In this document: positions 1-7,385 of the stretch, one piece after another
How the letters are laid out: each line of letters begins with the position of its first letter
Position numbering within the stretch: position 1 is the first letter of the stretch
The notes under the pieces: generated by a model
Databases searched by the model: none
Told to the model about the DNA's origin: nothing
The model's input: only the letters and a program-made list of their open reading frames with translations
Source of the DNA: Arenicellales bacterium
Lineage (GTDB): Bacteria; Pseudomonadota; Gammaproteobacteria; Arenicellales; UBA868
Length of the DNA stretch: 18,636 nt
Direction: 5' to 3'
NCBI GenBank assembly: GCA_028825345.1
Contig: JAPKAJ010000014.1
Coordinates: 1 to 18,636 of the forward strand
Program-made: the position numbers and the translations under genes

Positions 1-32
1 TTGGCTTTTATCGTTGCGATGACACAGATCAT
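1..32 (-). CDS. 5' end of a small monooxygenase-like gene, cut by window edge
   Basis: An ATG at 32-30 is preceded by a strong ribosome binding site, AAGGAGAG at 46-39, seven or eight bases upstream. It opens a frame reading MICVIATIKA before the window ends. This N-terminus resembles the first beta strand of antibiotic-biosynthesis monooxygenase (ABM) domain proteins, which are small cofactor-free quinol monooxygenases of about 95-110 residues. Only ten complete codons are visible, so the family is a guess. The gene lies 53 bp downstream of the amidohydrolase on the same strand and would be the next gene of the left operon. Confidence 0.4.
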   Translation of the reverse strand, partial: MICVIATIKA

Positions 33-85
33 ATTCGTCTCTCCTTATATTCAATCCAATGGGTCACACCCTTTAAGACGGCGGG

Positions 86-1768
86 TTAATGAAAATCGCG
101 CAATACCTGTCCAGGTCGCCCAGCGTTATCGATCAAACCTCGTTCATCGACAATCCGTGTGCCATTGACCCAGACGCCATGGACCCCAAGAGGATCTGTG
201 GTTAGGCGGCGTTCTCCAGCGGGCAGATCACAGACGCGCCTGGCTGGGCTTCTGCCGACGGTGGCCGGATCAAATAACATCAGATCGGCAAACGCGCCCT
301 GCTTGATGTAGCCGCGCTCAACGATGCCGTATATCTGTGACGGTTGTCCCGTGAGCCTATAGATCGCTTGCTCCAGGCTCATGATTTTCCTGTCCCTCAC
401 CCAGTGGCCCAGAAGGTGCAAGCCGAATCCTGCATCGCAGAAAAACGTCAAATGCGCACCGGCATCCGACAGTGCAATGGCCGAATATTCGTGGGTCAAC
501 AGCTTCGAGACCGCTGCTTCGTCCGCGTTCAGCAATACCGACAGGAATGTTGTGTCCAGATCTTCCTCCAGCGCTAAATCCAGCATCAGATCCAGCGGAT
601 CCTGGCCGCTCGATTTGGCCAATGATGCGAGGGACTGCCCCTCCAGATGTTGATGCGACGGTCGACTGACTTCGAGGACTTTAAGCTTATCCCACTCCCC
701 GTTGAACAGCCGGACGGCAGCGGGTTGTGTGAGCTCTAACCTCACCGAGTCGCGGAAGGACTGATCCCGAAGCAACTGCCGGTAATCTTCGTCAGACTCG
801 GCCTGCATGGCTGGTTTCCACGCCGCAATACCTTCAAACGGGTAGGGGGCGCGCAAGGTAAATTCGTTGCTGAGCGGACAGCACGATACCTGCCCCCATA
901 ACAGGTTGTTTCGGCTGCGCGCCGCCTCAATGCATTCAAAATCTCGAAAGACCCCCTCGGGATCAGTGCTGTTGTGCAGAAGTGCCGCAATCACCACCGG
1001 CCTTTTGATTTCCTGAGCGAGCGTCTCCAGAAAGGGCACGGGTGTCGAACTTCCCTTGGTCAACATGAAAACGCCTTTTCCTCTAGCACCCAGAACGCCC
1101 ACCAGAGCCTTCAGTTCGTGCTCGGTCGCAAGTCGGGATGGCATCGGATTTCCATCGGCGCCATTGTGCGACGGAGAGGTGGAGGTCGAAAACCCTACGG
1201 CGCCGGCCGCCATTGCCTCATCTACCAGACGTCGCATGGCCTCGACTTCGTCCTTCGTTGCACTGCGCATTGATGCTTCGTCGCCGAGTACGTGCGTGCG
1301 GATCGAGGAATGACCGACGAAGGTGCCCACATTGGGGCCCACCCCTTTTGCCTCAAGAAGTTCAAGGTAATCAGCAAACGACTCGAATTCCCAGTCAATG
1401 CCCGCCTCCATCGCCTTTAACGACATACCCTCGACACGCACCAGGTTGCGCATCGTCTTATCGCGATTCTCAGGCCTGCACGGTGCAATGGTAAATCCAC
1501 AGTTTCCGATAAGCACCGTTGTAACGCCGTGGCCCGGTGATGGGGTAGCCATAGGATCCCAGGTAATCTGCGCATCGAAATGGGTATGGCTGTCGATGAT
1601 TCCCGGCGCGAGCACCAGACCATCGGCATCAATCTCAATCTTCGCAGTGCCAGCACATTCACCGACCTCGGCGATGCGCTCGCCCGAGACCCGGACGCTC
1701 CCAAGAAACGGTGGAGCGCCTGTCCCATCGACGATGAGAGCGTTCCTGATTAGAAGATCGGGTTTCAT
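86..1768 (-). CDS. D-aminoacylase-like amidohydrolase (amidohydrolase_3 family)
   Basis: A 560-residue metal-dependent amidohydrolase related to N-acyl-D-amino-acid deacylases, probably cytoplasmic, which would hydrolyse an amide bond of an unknown substrate. Visible landmarks are the beta-sandwich start, the metal motif HTHFD (H61, H63, D65), GNCGF with the bridging cysteine C90, and SDAGAH with the presumed catalytic Asp D435. The usual THxRDE strand, which gives a zinc-binding His in D-aminoacylases, reads FMLTKGSS here (K238 in place of His), so it belongs to a divergent subfamily and D-aminoacylase activity should not be assumed. A dipeptidase or other cyclic-amide role is possible. Its ATG overlaps the stop of the upstream binding-protein-like gene by four bases (ATGA), so the two are probably translationally coupled. 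Length fits the family. Confidence 0.88.
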   Translation of the reverse strand: MKPDLLIRNALIVDGTGAPPFLGSVRVSGERIAEVGECAGTAKIEIDADGLVLAPGIIDSHTHFDAQITWDPMATPSPGHGVTTVLIGNCGFTIAPCRPENRDKTMRNLVRVEGMSLKAMEAGIDWEFESFADYLELLEAKGVGPNVGTFVGHSSIRTHVLGDEASMRSATKDEVEAMRRLVDEAMAAGAVGFSTSTSPSHNGADGNPMPSRLATEHELKALVGVLGARGKGVFMLTKGSSTPVPFLETLAQEIKRPVVIAALLHNSTDPEGVFRDFECIEAARSRNNLLWGQVSCCPLSNEFTLRAPYPFEGIAAWKPAMQAESDEDYRQLLRDQSFRDSVRLELTQPAAVRLFNGEWDKLKVLEVSRPSHQHLEGQSLASLAKSSGQDPLDLMLDLALEEDLDTTFLSVLLNADEAAVSKLLTHEYSAIALSDAGAHLTFFCDAGFGLHLLGHWVRDRKIMSLEQAIYRLTGQPSQIYGIVERGYIKQGAFADLMLFDPATVGRSPARRVCDLPAGERRLTTDPLGVHGVWVNGTRIVDERGLIDNAGRPGQVLRDFH

Positions 1769-2658
1769 CCCGGCGGCGACACCGTAACGTGTGTCGGATC
1801 AACCGGGCCGGTGACGATTCCAGCCTGGCGAAAAACCTCAACCGTGACGGCGAGTTCTTCTGGGATAATCTCAACCTGGGAAGACCAGCACCCCAATGCC
1901 TGGTAGGCACCAATGGTGTCCGCCAGGATCTCGACCGGCACCCCGGGAAAGTAGGACAGCTCCGAAGCGGCAACTTCCTGTGGCGGAGCCTCGTTAACCC
2001 ACTCCCGCGCCTGTCGAAAAGCGCGCATGAAGGCCCCGGCTGTCTCGCCCGCAAGCCACTCCGGCGTCGAGGCCAGACTGGAGAATGCACAAGCACCCAC
2101 CCAATCGCCGACTCGACCGACTACACAGCCAATTCCGTCGGCTTGCAGCTGCTGTGGTGCCGGACCCTGCAGATGAATGTAGTCCCCTTGCCCTGCACGA
2201 AACGCCGCAATCATGTCGTCAGTCGATCCAGCATCGATCAGGCTGAGCGTGTCATTGTCTACCCCTCCCTTTAAGCAGGCATAGCGAAACATATGCAACG
2301 GCTGTCCGCCATGGTCGACGATGACCTCCCGCCCTGCCAAGTGACTGAGTCGAAAGGCCGGCTCATGCTGTCGCCCGACTAAAAAGAAGCCGTCGGTCCG
2401 GTTGATCTGGGCGAAGTGCAAAGCGGGCGGCATTTCACCGCGTTCGGCAAAAGCAAACGCTTGACTTGGTGCAGACTGCACCACATCGACCTCTCCTGCA
2501 GACAACGCTTTAATGGCTGAGACTCCAGGCTGTGCCACCGACGACCGGCCGTCAAGACCTTCCCGCGTGAGAAACCCGCCCGAGAGTGTCGCGATGAGGG
2601 GCGAGTAAAAAGCAGAGAACCGGGTAAACTGAATTCGGATAGGTTCCATAGTCTTCAT
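1765..2658 (-). CDS. NMT1/THI5-like binding-protein-fold protein without signal peptide
   Basis: A 297-residue protein of the NMT1/THI5/SsuA-like periplasmic binding protein superfamily. Typical parts are the opening strand followed by FYSPLIATLSGGF..EGL, the segment SAIKALSAGEVDVVQSAPSQ near residues 47-66, and an AGREVIVD hinge-like stretch. No signal peptide or lipobox precedes the fold: the start sits directly at strand 1. No ABC permease or ATPase is nearby. A cytosolic enzyme or ligand-binding role is therefore as likely as transport; known enzymes of this fold include THI5, the desulfinase DszB and dihydroxyphthalate decarboxylases. The ATG at 2658 directly abuts the TAA of the upstream SDR, with AGGGA just before it. 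A second in-frame ATG at 2649 is an alternative start. The stop overlaps the next gene's ATG. Confidence 0.8.
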   Translation of the reverse strand: MKTMEPIRIQFTRFSAFYSPLIATLSGGFLTREGLDGRSSVAQPGVSAIKALSAGEVDVVQSAPSQAFAFAERGEMPPALHFAQINRTDGFFLVGRQHEPAFRLSHLAGREVIVDHGGQPLHMFRYACLKGGVDNDTLSLIDAGSTDDMIAAFRAGQGDYIHLQGPAPQQLQADGIGCVVGRVGDWVGACAFSSLASTPEWLAGETAGAFMRAFRQAREWVNEAPPQEVAASELSYFPGVPVEILADTIGAYQALGCWSSQVEIIPEELAVTVEVFRQAGIVTGPVDPTHVTVSPPG

Positions 2659-3423
2659 TTATCCCTGGACGGAGTATCCGCCATCGACTGGAATCGCCGT
2701 GCCCGTCACAAAATCTGAAGCGGCCGAAGCCAGAAACACTGCGATGCCAGACAGATCCTGCGGCACGCCCCAGCGCCCAGCGGGTGTTCGCGATTCAACC
2801 TTTTCATGCAGTCCATCGACCTGCAGTCTTGCTTCGCGTGTGAGTGTGGTATCGATCCAACCTGGAAGCACCGCATTGACCTGAATGTTGTCCTTGGCCC
2901 AGGCACAGGCCATGCCCTTGGTCATCTGCACAATGCCACCCTTGCTCGATGCATAGGGCACGGTAAATGAGGCCCCGAAAATGGACATCATCGATCCGAT
3001 ATTGATGATCTTGCCGCCACCGGCATCTTTCATAACTGGGTAAACACGCTGACTGAGCATAAATGCGCTGGTCAAGTTGGTGTCGATGATCGCTTGCCAC
3101 TCGGCCAGAGCATATTCCTCGGGCTGCTTGCGGTCGTTGGTTCCGGCGTTATTCACCAGCACGTCGACTCGTCCGAAATCGGCCACCACGGTTTCAATGA
3201 GATTAACGCACGACGCCTCGTCGCGAACGTCCAGCGCTATGAACGTGGACCGGACACCCAAGCTCTCAAGCGCTGTGACTGCCGCTTCGCCTTTGACCGG
3301 ATCGCGCGCGGCCACGACCACCGCCGCACCAGCCTGGGCCATGCCCTGGCCCATCGCAAGCCCAATACCGCCGTTGCCGCCGGTAACAATCGCCACCCGG
3401 TCTTGCAGGTCAAAAAGTTTCAC
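2659..3423 (-). CDS. Short-chain dehydrogenase/reductase with intact active site
   Basis: A 254-residue classical SDR, an NAD(P)-dependent oxidoreductase of hydroxy/keto groups. The cofactor motif TGGNGGIG is at residues 14-21 and NNAG at 91-94. The full catalytic tetrad is visible: N116, S144, Y157 and K161 (YASSK). The C-terminus has the usual VTGTAIPVDGGYS. Overall it resembles gluconate 5-dehydrogenase and 3-oxoacyl-ACP-reductase-like SDRs, but the substrate cannot be told. The start codon is GTG at 3423, supported by AAGAGGA upstream. It lies 29 bp after the alpha/beta hydrolase stop and its own stop touches the next ATG, in the middle of the operon. Confidence 0.93.
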   Translation of the reverse strand: MKLFDLQDRVAIVTGGNGGIGLAMGQGMAQAGAAVVVAARDPVKGEAAVTALESLGVRSTFIALDVRDEASCVNLIETVVADFGRVDVLVNNAGTNDRKQPEEYALAEWQAIIDTNLTSAFMLSQRVYPVMKDAGGGKIINIGSMMSIFGASFTVPYASSKGGIVQMTKGMACAWAKDNIQVNAVLPGWIDTTLTREARLQVDGLHEKVESRTPAGRWGVPQDLSGIAVFLASAASDFVTGTAIPVDGGYSVQG

Positions 3424-3452
3424 TTTGCTTTCCTCTTAGTTGATGTGACGAG

Positions 3453-4241
3453 TCAGGCATGCCGGGCCAGGAATCCACAGAGCACAGTATTGAACGCATC
3501 GCGCTGCTCAACATTGGATAAATGCAGCGCATCCGGGATCACCACCAATTCCGAGCCGGCAATCTGTTGATTGATTGCCTGGTGTGCTGCTACCGGAGTA
3601 CCGGGATCATCCTCTCCGACAATCAGTAAAGTGGGTGCCGTGATCGCCGGCAACTGGTCAGTGATGTTCAAGCCCATGATAGCGTAACAGCATCCACAGT
3701 AACCCTCTACGGGTGTAGACCGGATCATTGCCCGGATTTTATCAACCTCGATACCGGCTTGGGCCTGGTAGTGTGTCGAGAACCAGCGATCAATCGTCGA
3801 TGTTACCAGCGATTCCATGCCATCAGCTCTCACGGTTTCAATACGCTCGCGCCAAGTGCTATGCAACGCCTCGGGAACAGCGCTGGTGGTGTCGCACAAG
3901 CTGAGCGACAGGAAGCGACTCTGGTCTATGACTGCTGCGATCTGGCCGATCATGCCACCCATTGACAAGCCAACGAAGTGAACCTGGTCCAGGCCAAGAG
4001 AATCGAGCAGGCCAAAAAGATCATCTGCTAACAGTTCGAGCGTGTAGTCAGCCGCCGGTGCCTCTGTTGCCCCGTGGCCGCGAGTGTCATACCGTAGCAC
4101 CCGGTACTGCGCCAAAGCTTGCATCTGTCCATCCCACATCCCCAGGTTCGCGGACAAGGAATGGCCCAGCACCACCACCGGCGCGTCCGCCGGACCATCC
4201 ATGGTGTAATGCATGGAAATACCGTTTACCTGAACCTGCAT
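3453..4241 (-). CDS. Alpha/beta hydrolase, 3-oxoadipate enol-lactonase-like
   Basis: A 262-residue alpha/beta hydrolase. The nucleophile elbow GLSMGG puts the catalytic serine at residue 93, GHSLS near 26-30 is the oxyanion-hole region, GEDDPGTP carries the acid at D211 or D212, and ALHLSN gives the catalytic histidine H240. The pattern (RYDTRGHGAT, ELLADDL, FVGLSMGGMIGQ) is close to PcaD-type 3-oxoadipate enol-lactonases, so a lactone or ester is the likely substrate. No other protocatechuate-pathway gene is in the window, so the exact reaction is open. The ATG at 4241 has AAGGAG seven bases upstream; it follows the DUF1932 gene by 24 bp. A second, divergent alpha/beta hydrolase lies at 14006-14872. 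Confidence 0.9.
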   Translation of the reverse strand: MQVQVNGISMHYTMDGPADAPVVVLGHSLSANLGMWDGQMQALAQYRVLRYDTRGHGATEAPAADYTLELLADDLFGLLDSLGLDQVHFVGLSMGGMIGQIAAVIDQSRFLSLSLCDTTSAVPEALHSTWRERIETVRADGMESLVTSTIDRWFSTHYQAQAGIEVDKIRAMIRSTPVEGYCGCCYAIMGLNITDQLPAITAPTLLIVGEDDPGTPVAAHQAINQQIAGSELVVIPDALHLSNVEQRDAFNTVLCGFLARHA

Positions 4242-4265
4242 AATCCGCTCCTTTTGATGAAACAG

Positions 4266-5207
4266 TTATTTGAGCTTTTCCCCGGCGGTGTTACTGTCGG
4301 TGCCCTCCTCAGGACGACTCTCGCATTCACGTGGTAATTGTGCGACCGCTGCCTCGATGGTCCGGGCCAGCGTGCGGTCAGGGTCAATTGTCTCAGGGCT
4401 CTCATGCGCAAACGAGGTCGCTTGTAGCAGCCGGTATATAGCCGCCGCGCCAAGGTGGAAATGTGAGGTCACACCTACCTGGGCAAAGGTGCTTGCGATC
4501 TCTTCCATTTCTCCGACCCAGCGGTGCGCGTTTGATGGAAGTCTTGGAATCGTTGATTCCATGCTCTGCAAGGCTGCAGCCTGGCTGTACGCCAACTCCT
4601 GGCGCAGTTCCTCCGTCAAGCCCATTGATTCAGCAGCGGTAAGCAGGGCAACCTGTAGCGTGCTGGTTCCTTTGGTCAGGGCTGCGTAACACATCTTGAT
4701 CCCCGATGCCCTGCCAATGGTCTCGCCAAGTGACTTAACCACAATGCCTTTGCCGTCCAGAGGCAGCATTACCTCAGCGTGGATTCCAGAGACATAGAAA
4801 CGCGGCGGTGCACCCTGCCCCGGCGGCGGGCCGATGATCGAAGCGTCGATGAATCTCCCGCCGGCCGACTGAATGATTGTCTCAATTTTCGCACTACGCA
4901 TTGGGGAGATCGCATTGCAGTCGGCGATGTACGGTTGGGCACCGGTAGCCTTGAGCGCACCAGCCAACTGGCAGGCAATGGCTTCTGCATCGACTGGGAC
5001 CAGGATCGAAAGCACCAGATCAGCTTCGCAAACCAGATCCTCCAATGTGGGCATCTCTGTGAAGCCTGCAGCACTGGCTAACCGGTGGGTGCGCTCGCTG
5101 CGCCCAGCAAGGCATGTCATGATGTCCACACCGTGTTCGGCCAGGACCCGTCCTACTGCATGCCCCATGGCGCCGGGACTTAAGATCGCTACCTTGTTAA
5201 GCGTCAT
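4266..5207 (-). CDS. NAD(P)-dependent beta-hydroxyacid dehydrogenase-like, DUF1932 C-terminal domain
   Basis: A 313-residue member of the 6-phosphogluconate/3-hydroxyisobutyrate dehydrogenase superfamily. The N-terminal Rossmann domain starts with KVAILSPGAMGHAVG (the first glycine of the usual GxGxMG is a serine here), the substrate strand FIDASIIGPPPG is at 119-130, and the helix GIKMCYAALTKG at 169-180 carries the candidate catalytic lysine K171. The C-terminal half, with ALTKGTSTLQ and AESMGL followed by an amphipathic helical region, looks like the DUF1932 domain rather than the usual NAD_binding_11 domain. It probably oxidises or reduces a hydroxyacid or related compound. Its start has only a weak GGAA about eleven bases upstream. 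The last 20 residues are Glu/Arg-rich and poorly conserved in look. Confidence 0.85.
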   Translation of the reverse strand: MTLNKVAILSPGAMGHAVGRVLAEHGVDIMTCLAGRSERTHRLASAAGFTEMPTLEDLVCEADLVLSILVPVDAEAIACQLAGALKATGAQPYIADCNAISPMRSAKIETIIQSAGGRFIDASIIGPPPGQGAPPRFYVSGIHAEVMLPLDGKGIVVKSLGETIGRASGIKMCYAALTKGTSTLQVALLTAAESMGLTEELRQELAYSQAAALQSMESTIPRLPSNAHRWVGEMEEIASTFAQVGVTSHFHLGAAAIYRLLQATSFAHESPETIDPDRTLARTIEAAVAQLPRECESRPEEGTDSNTAGEKLK

Positions 5208-5292
5208 GCACTGTTATTCCATTACCAGCCATCCACCACAAGTGGCTATCCCGATGTGGATTTCCTAACTGGAGGCTACATGCCAAGATCGA

Positions 5293-6042
5293 TCAGGTCT
5301 CGGTGCCGCCATTGCAGGCAATCATCTGACCAGACATAAACGCCCCACCATCAGACACAAGATAGTTGCAAAGGGCCGCGATGTGTCCCGGCTCGCCAAG
5401 GTGGCCCACCGGAATACGACTTACCTGTTCGCGAATATGGCGGGACAATTCGGCATCGTCGTGTTCAGACTGAATCGGGCCCGGTGAGATCGCGTTGACA
5501 GTGATGCCACTGGGGCCGAACTCCTTGGCAAGCGCTTTGGTTAGCCCCCACAAGCCGTGCTTCGCAACTGACACCGGCACCCTGCCCTTGTAACCATGGA
5601 TGGCATTCATGCCAGTTAGGTTGATGATCCGACCCCAGCCGTTGTCGACCATGCCCGGTAGCGTCTCGCGACAGGTGTAAAACGCCGCGTTCAAATCAAC
5701 ATCCAGCACCCGGTGCCAGTCATCGTCGGTGGTCTCAAGAAAAGGCTTTAAGGGTCGCACCGCAGCGTTGTTAACCAGAATATCAATGCGGCCAAACTCC
5801 GTCGCCCCGCTACGGCAGATCTGGCGAGCAGCATCCGGATCACCGACATCGCCCATGGCAACCAGCGCCTTGGCGCCCAGATCTTGGGCTTCCCCGGCAA
5901 CGGCCTCGCACGCCGCCCGGTTTGACGATCCGTTGATGATCACATTACAACCTTGCTCAGCCAGTGCGAGCACAATCGCCCGGCCGATATTTCGTCCACT
6001 ACCAGTGACCAGTGCCGTTCTAATAGGTGTTTTCGTATTCAT
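5293..6042 (-). CDS. SDR-family protein lacking catalytic Ser and Tyr
   Basis: A 249-residue protein with a clear SDR fold: TGSGRNIG at residues 13-20 (cofactor loop), ILVNNAA at 88-94, ALAKEFGPSGITVNAISPGPI, and a C-terminal GGAFMSGQMIACNGG. It aligns without gaps to the neighbouring SDR around the active site, but Ser144 is Gly, Tyr157 is Val (reading VPVSVAK, with only K161 kept) and Asn116 is Asp. The codons at these sites read cleanly, so this is not a local frameshift. It may use a different chemistry, act as a lyase or isomerase, or be a non-catalytic partner. No ribosome binding site is obvious at the ATG. It is 85 bp upstream of the DUF1932 gene and 198 bp downstream of the LLM gene. 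Confidence 0.9.
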   Translation of the reverse strand: MNTKTPIRTALVTGSGRNIGRAIVLALAEQGCNVIINGSSNRAACEAVAGEAQDLGAKALVAMGDVGDPDAARQICRSGATEFGRIDILVNNAAVRPLKPFLETTDDDWHRVLDVDLNAAFYTCRETLPGMVDNGWGRIINLTGMNAIHGYKGRVPVSVAKHGLWGLTKALAKEFGPSGITVNAISPGPIQSEHDDAELSRHIREQVSRIPVGHLGEPGHIAALCNYLVSDGGAFMSGQMIACNGGTET

Positions 6043-6240
6043 TGATTGGGAATTGTAACGCTAAGGAATGGGAATAGGAATTTGCCTTTGGCAGATGTAA
6101 CGCCTTGCGCTATCAACAAGCCTGAAACCCTGGTGCTGCCTGGTTTACATCACAACTTGTTGATCGGTCCCAGCAGGTTACTTTGATGCAGGCTAACACG
6201 AACGCTATATTGTCTATCGACGAGGCATTGGTCTGTCGCA
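6043..6240. promoter_or_regulatory. Intergenic region with inverted and direct repeats
   Basis: This 198-bp gap between the LLM gene stop and the SDR start holds no ORF but has structure. A perfect 9-bp inverted repeat, ATCAACAAG at 6112-6120 and CTTGTTGAT at 6156-6164, encloses a second small dyad, AAACC at 6125-6129 and GGTTT at 6142-6146. TGTAACGC occurs twice in the same orientation at 6054-6061 and 6096-6103, 42 bp apart (four helical turns). GGAAT recurs every six bases at 6065-6081. It could be an operator for the SDR-led operon or an intercistronic hairpin. No clear promoter hexamers were found. Confidence 0.35.
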
Positions 6241-7236
6241 TCAGGACGCCTTCGGGATAGCAACGTCGGCTGTGATCTCGTACGACCGACATCTTGCGTC
6301 GTGGTCGTAAATCTGAGAGGCAACGATCAACTCATTTGCACCCGTATACTTTATAAAGGCCTCCAGTTCACCCCTGACGGTCTCGGCTGATCCAACCATA
6401 GAGGCGATTTCCAGCTCTTTTAGCATCATGGTTTCATGTGGGCCTATCTGGCTTTGTAGATTCTCCACCGGCGGCGGCAGCGGCCCGGGTTGCCCGCGGC
6501 GAAGGTTCAAAGTCGATTGCAATGCTGAGCTTCGAAGCCACCAGGCTTTCGCATCGGTCTCAGCTGCGCACACGTTGCAACCAAGCATGACATAAGGCGT
6601 TGCCTGTTGAGCCGAGGGCTCGAATCGTTCGCGGTAAATCTGTATGGCTTGCATCATGGCTGCCGGCGCAAAATGGGAGGCAAAGGCGTAAGGCAAGCCC
6701 AGGGCGGCAGCGAGTTGAGCGCCGTAAAGGCTTGAACCCAGAATCCAGATGGGAATATTGAGGCCGCTGCCCGGTACCGCTTTGACCCTCTGACCCGTTT
6801 GGTCGGGTAGAAAATAGCTCTGAAGTTCCTGGACATCACGAGGGAATTGATCCACATCACCGGCAAGGCTGCGGCGAAGCGCCTGGGCCGTGAACTGATC
6901 GGTTCCAGGGGCTCGACCCACGCCCAGTTCGATCCGGCCGGGATAAAGTGACTCGAGGGTGCCGAATTGTTCTGCAATGACAAGCGGAGCGTGGTTCGGC
7001 AGCATGACACCGCCCGAGCCAACCCGAATGGCTTGGGTACCACCTGCGATATGGCCGATGACAACGGCAGTCGCCGCACTGGCAATGCCGGGCATGTTGT
7101 GATGCTCAGCAACCCAGTAACGGTTGAAACCGAGTTTTTCGGTATGACGTGCAAGCTCCAAGCTGTTGCTGAGCGCCTGGCTAGCATCACTGCCTTGTGT
7201 GATCGGAGCCAGATCCAATACAGATAACGGAACCAT
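6241..7236 (-). CDS. LLM class flavin-dependent oxidoreductase (luciferase-like monooxygenase)
   Basis: A 331-residue bacterial-luciferase-like protein, expected to use reduced FMN and oxygen to oxygenate an organic substrate in the cytoplasm. Hallmarks are LARHTEKLGFNRYWVAEHHN (about 28-47), the strand RVGSGGVMLPNHAPLVIAEQ at 71-90, and SLYPGRIELGVGRAPGTD at 96-113. This is the MsnO8/YhbW-like group, whose substrates are mostly unknown. The ATG at 7236 has no Shine-Dalgarno; instead a half-site ACTCAAC (minus-strand reading) ends only two bases upstream, so translation may start on a leaderless mRNA or the start may be under direct operator control. It is the first gene of the left block and diverges from the aldehyde dehydrogenase. 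The flavin supplier could be the quinone reductase at 9153-9728. Confidence 0.92.
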   Translation of the reverse strand: MVPLSVLDLAPITQGSDASQALSNSLELARHTEKLGFNRYWVAEHHNMPGIASAATAVVIGHIAGGTQAIRVGSGGVMLPNHAPLVIAEQFGTLESLYPGRIELGVGRAPGTDQFTAQALRRSLAGDVDQFPRDVQELQSYFLPDQTGQRVKAVPGSGLNIPIWILGSSLYGAQLAAALGLPYAFASHFAPAAMMQAIQIYRERFEPSAQQATPYVMLGCNVCAAETDAKAWWLRSSALQSTLNLRRGQPGPLPPPVENLQSQIGPHETMMLKELEIASMVGSAETVRGELEAFIKYTGANELIVASQIYDHDARCRSYEITADVAIPKAS

Positions 7237-7289
7237 GGGTTGAGTATCGCGGGTTAAGGCGCACTACTCAACCCGGACCGTTGAGTCCG
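7237..7289. promoter_or_regulatory. GTTGAGT half-site array in divergent promoter region
   Basis: Four related 7-mers follow each other almost evenly: GTTGAGT at 7239-7245, GTTAAGG at 7253-7259, ACTCAAC (the reverse complement) at 7266-7272 and GTTGAGT at 7280-7286, with 7, 6 and 7 bases between them. Outer bases extend the first and third sites to a perfect 10-bp inverted repeat, 7237-7246 with 7265-7274. CGGAC at 7274-7278 and GTCCG at 7285-7289 form another small dyad. This pattern suits cooperative binding of a dimeric regulator controlling both the LLM gene and the aldehyde dehydrogenase. The regulator is not in the window. Confidence 0.55.
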
Positions 7290-7319
7290 AATCGGCTTTC
7301 ATCACCACCGATCCCGAAA

Positions 7320-7329
7320 TTAACGTTAA
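7320..7329. promoter_or_regulatory. Perfect 10-bp palindrome TTAACGTTAA
   Basis: TTAACGTTAA is fully self-complementary and sits 56 bp upstream of the aldehyde dehydrogenase start, between the half-site array and the gene. It could be a second operator or part of the promoter; no convincing sigma-70 hexamer pair could be assigned around it. Confidence 0.3.
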
Positions 7330-7385
7330 GATTCCTGATCGCCAATGTTATTTAGTAATTGCTGTAAAAGTTTGAGGAGAGATTT

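Noticed and set aside
1659..2096. 145-codon minus-strand frame across the amidohydrolase/binding-protein junction
   Set aside because: Arg- and Ser-rich out-of-frame translation of two well-supported genes.
5208..5292. CCAC/GTGG dyad between the DUF1932 gene and the degenerate SDR
   Set aside because: Four-base arms with a two-base loop are too weak to call a regulatory site.
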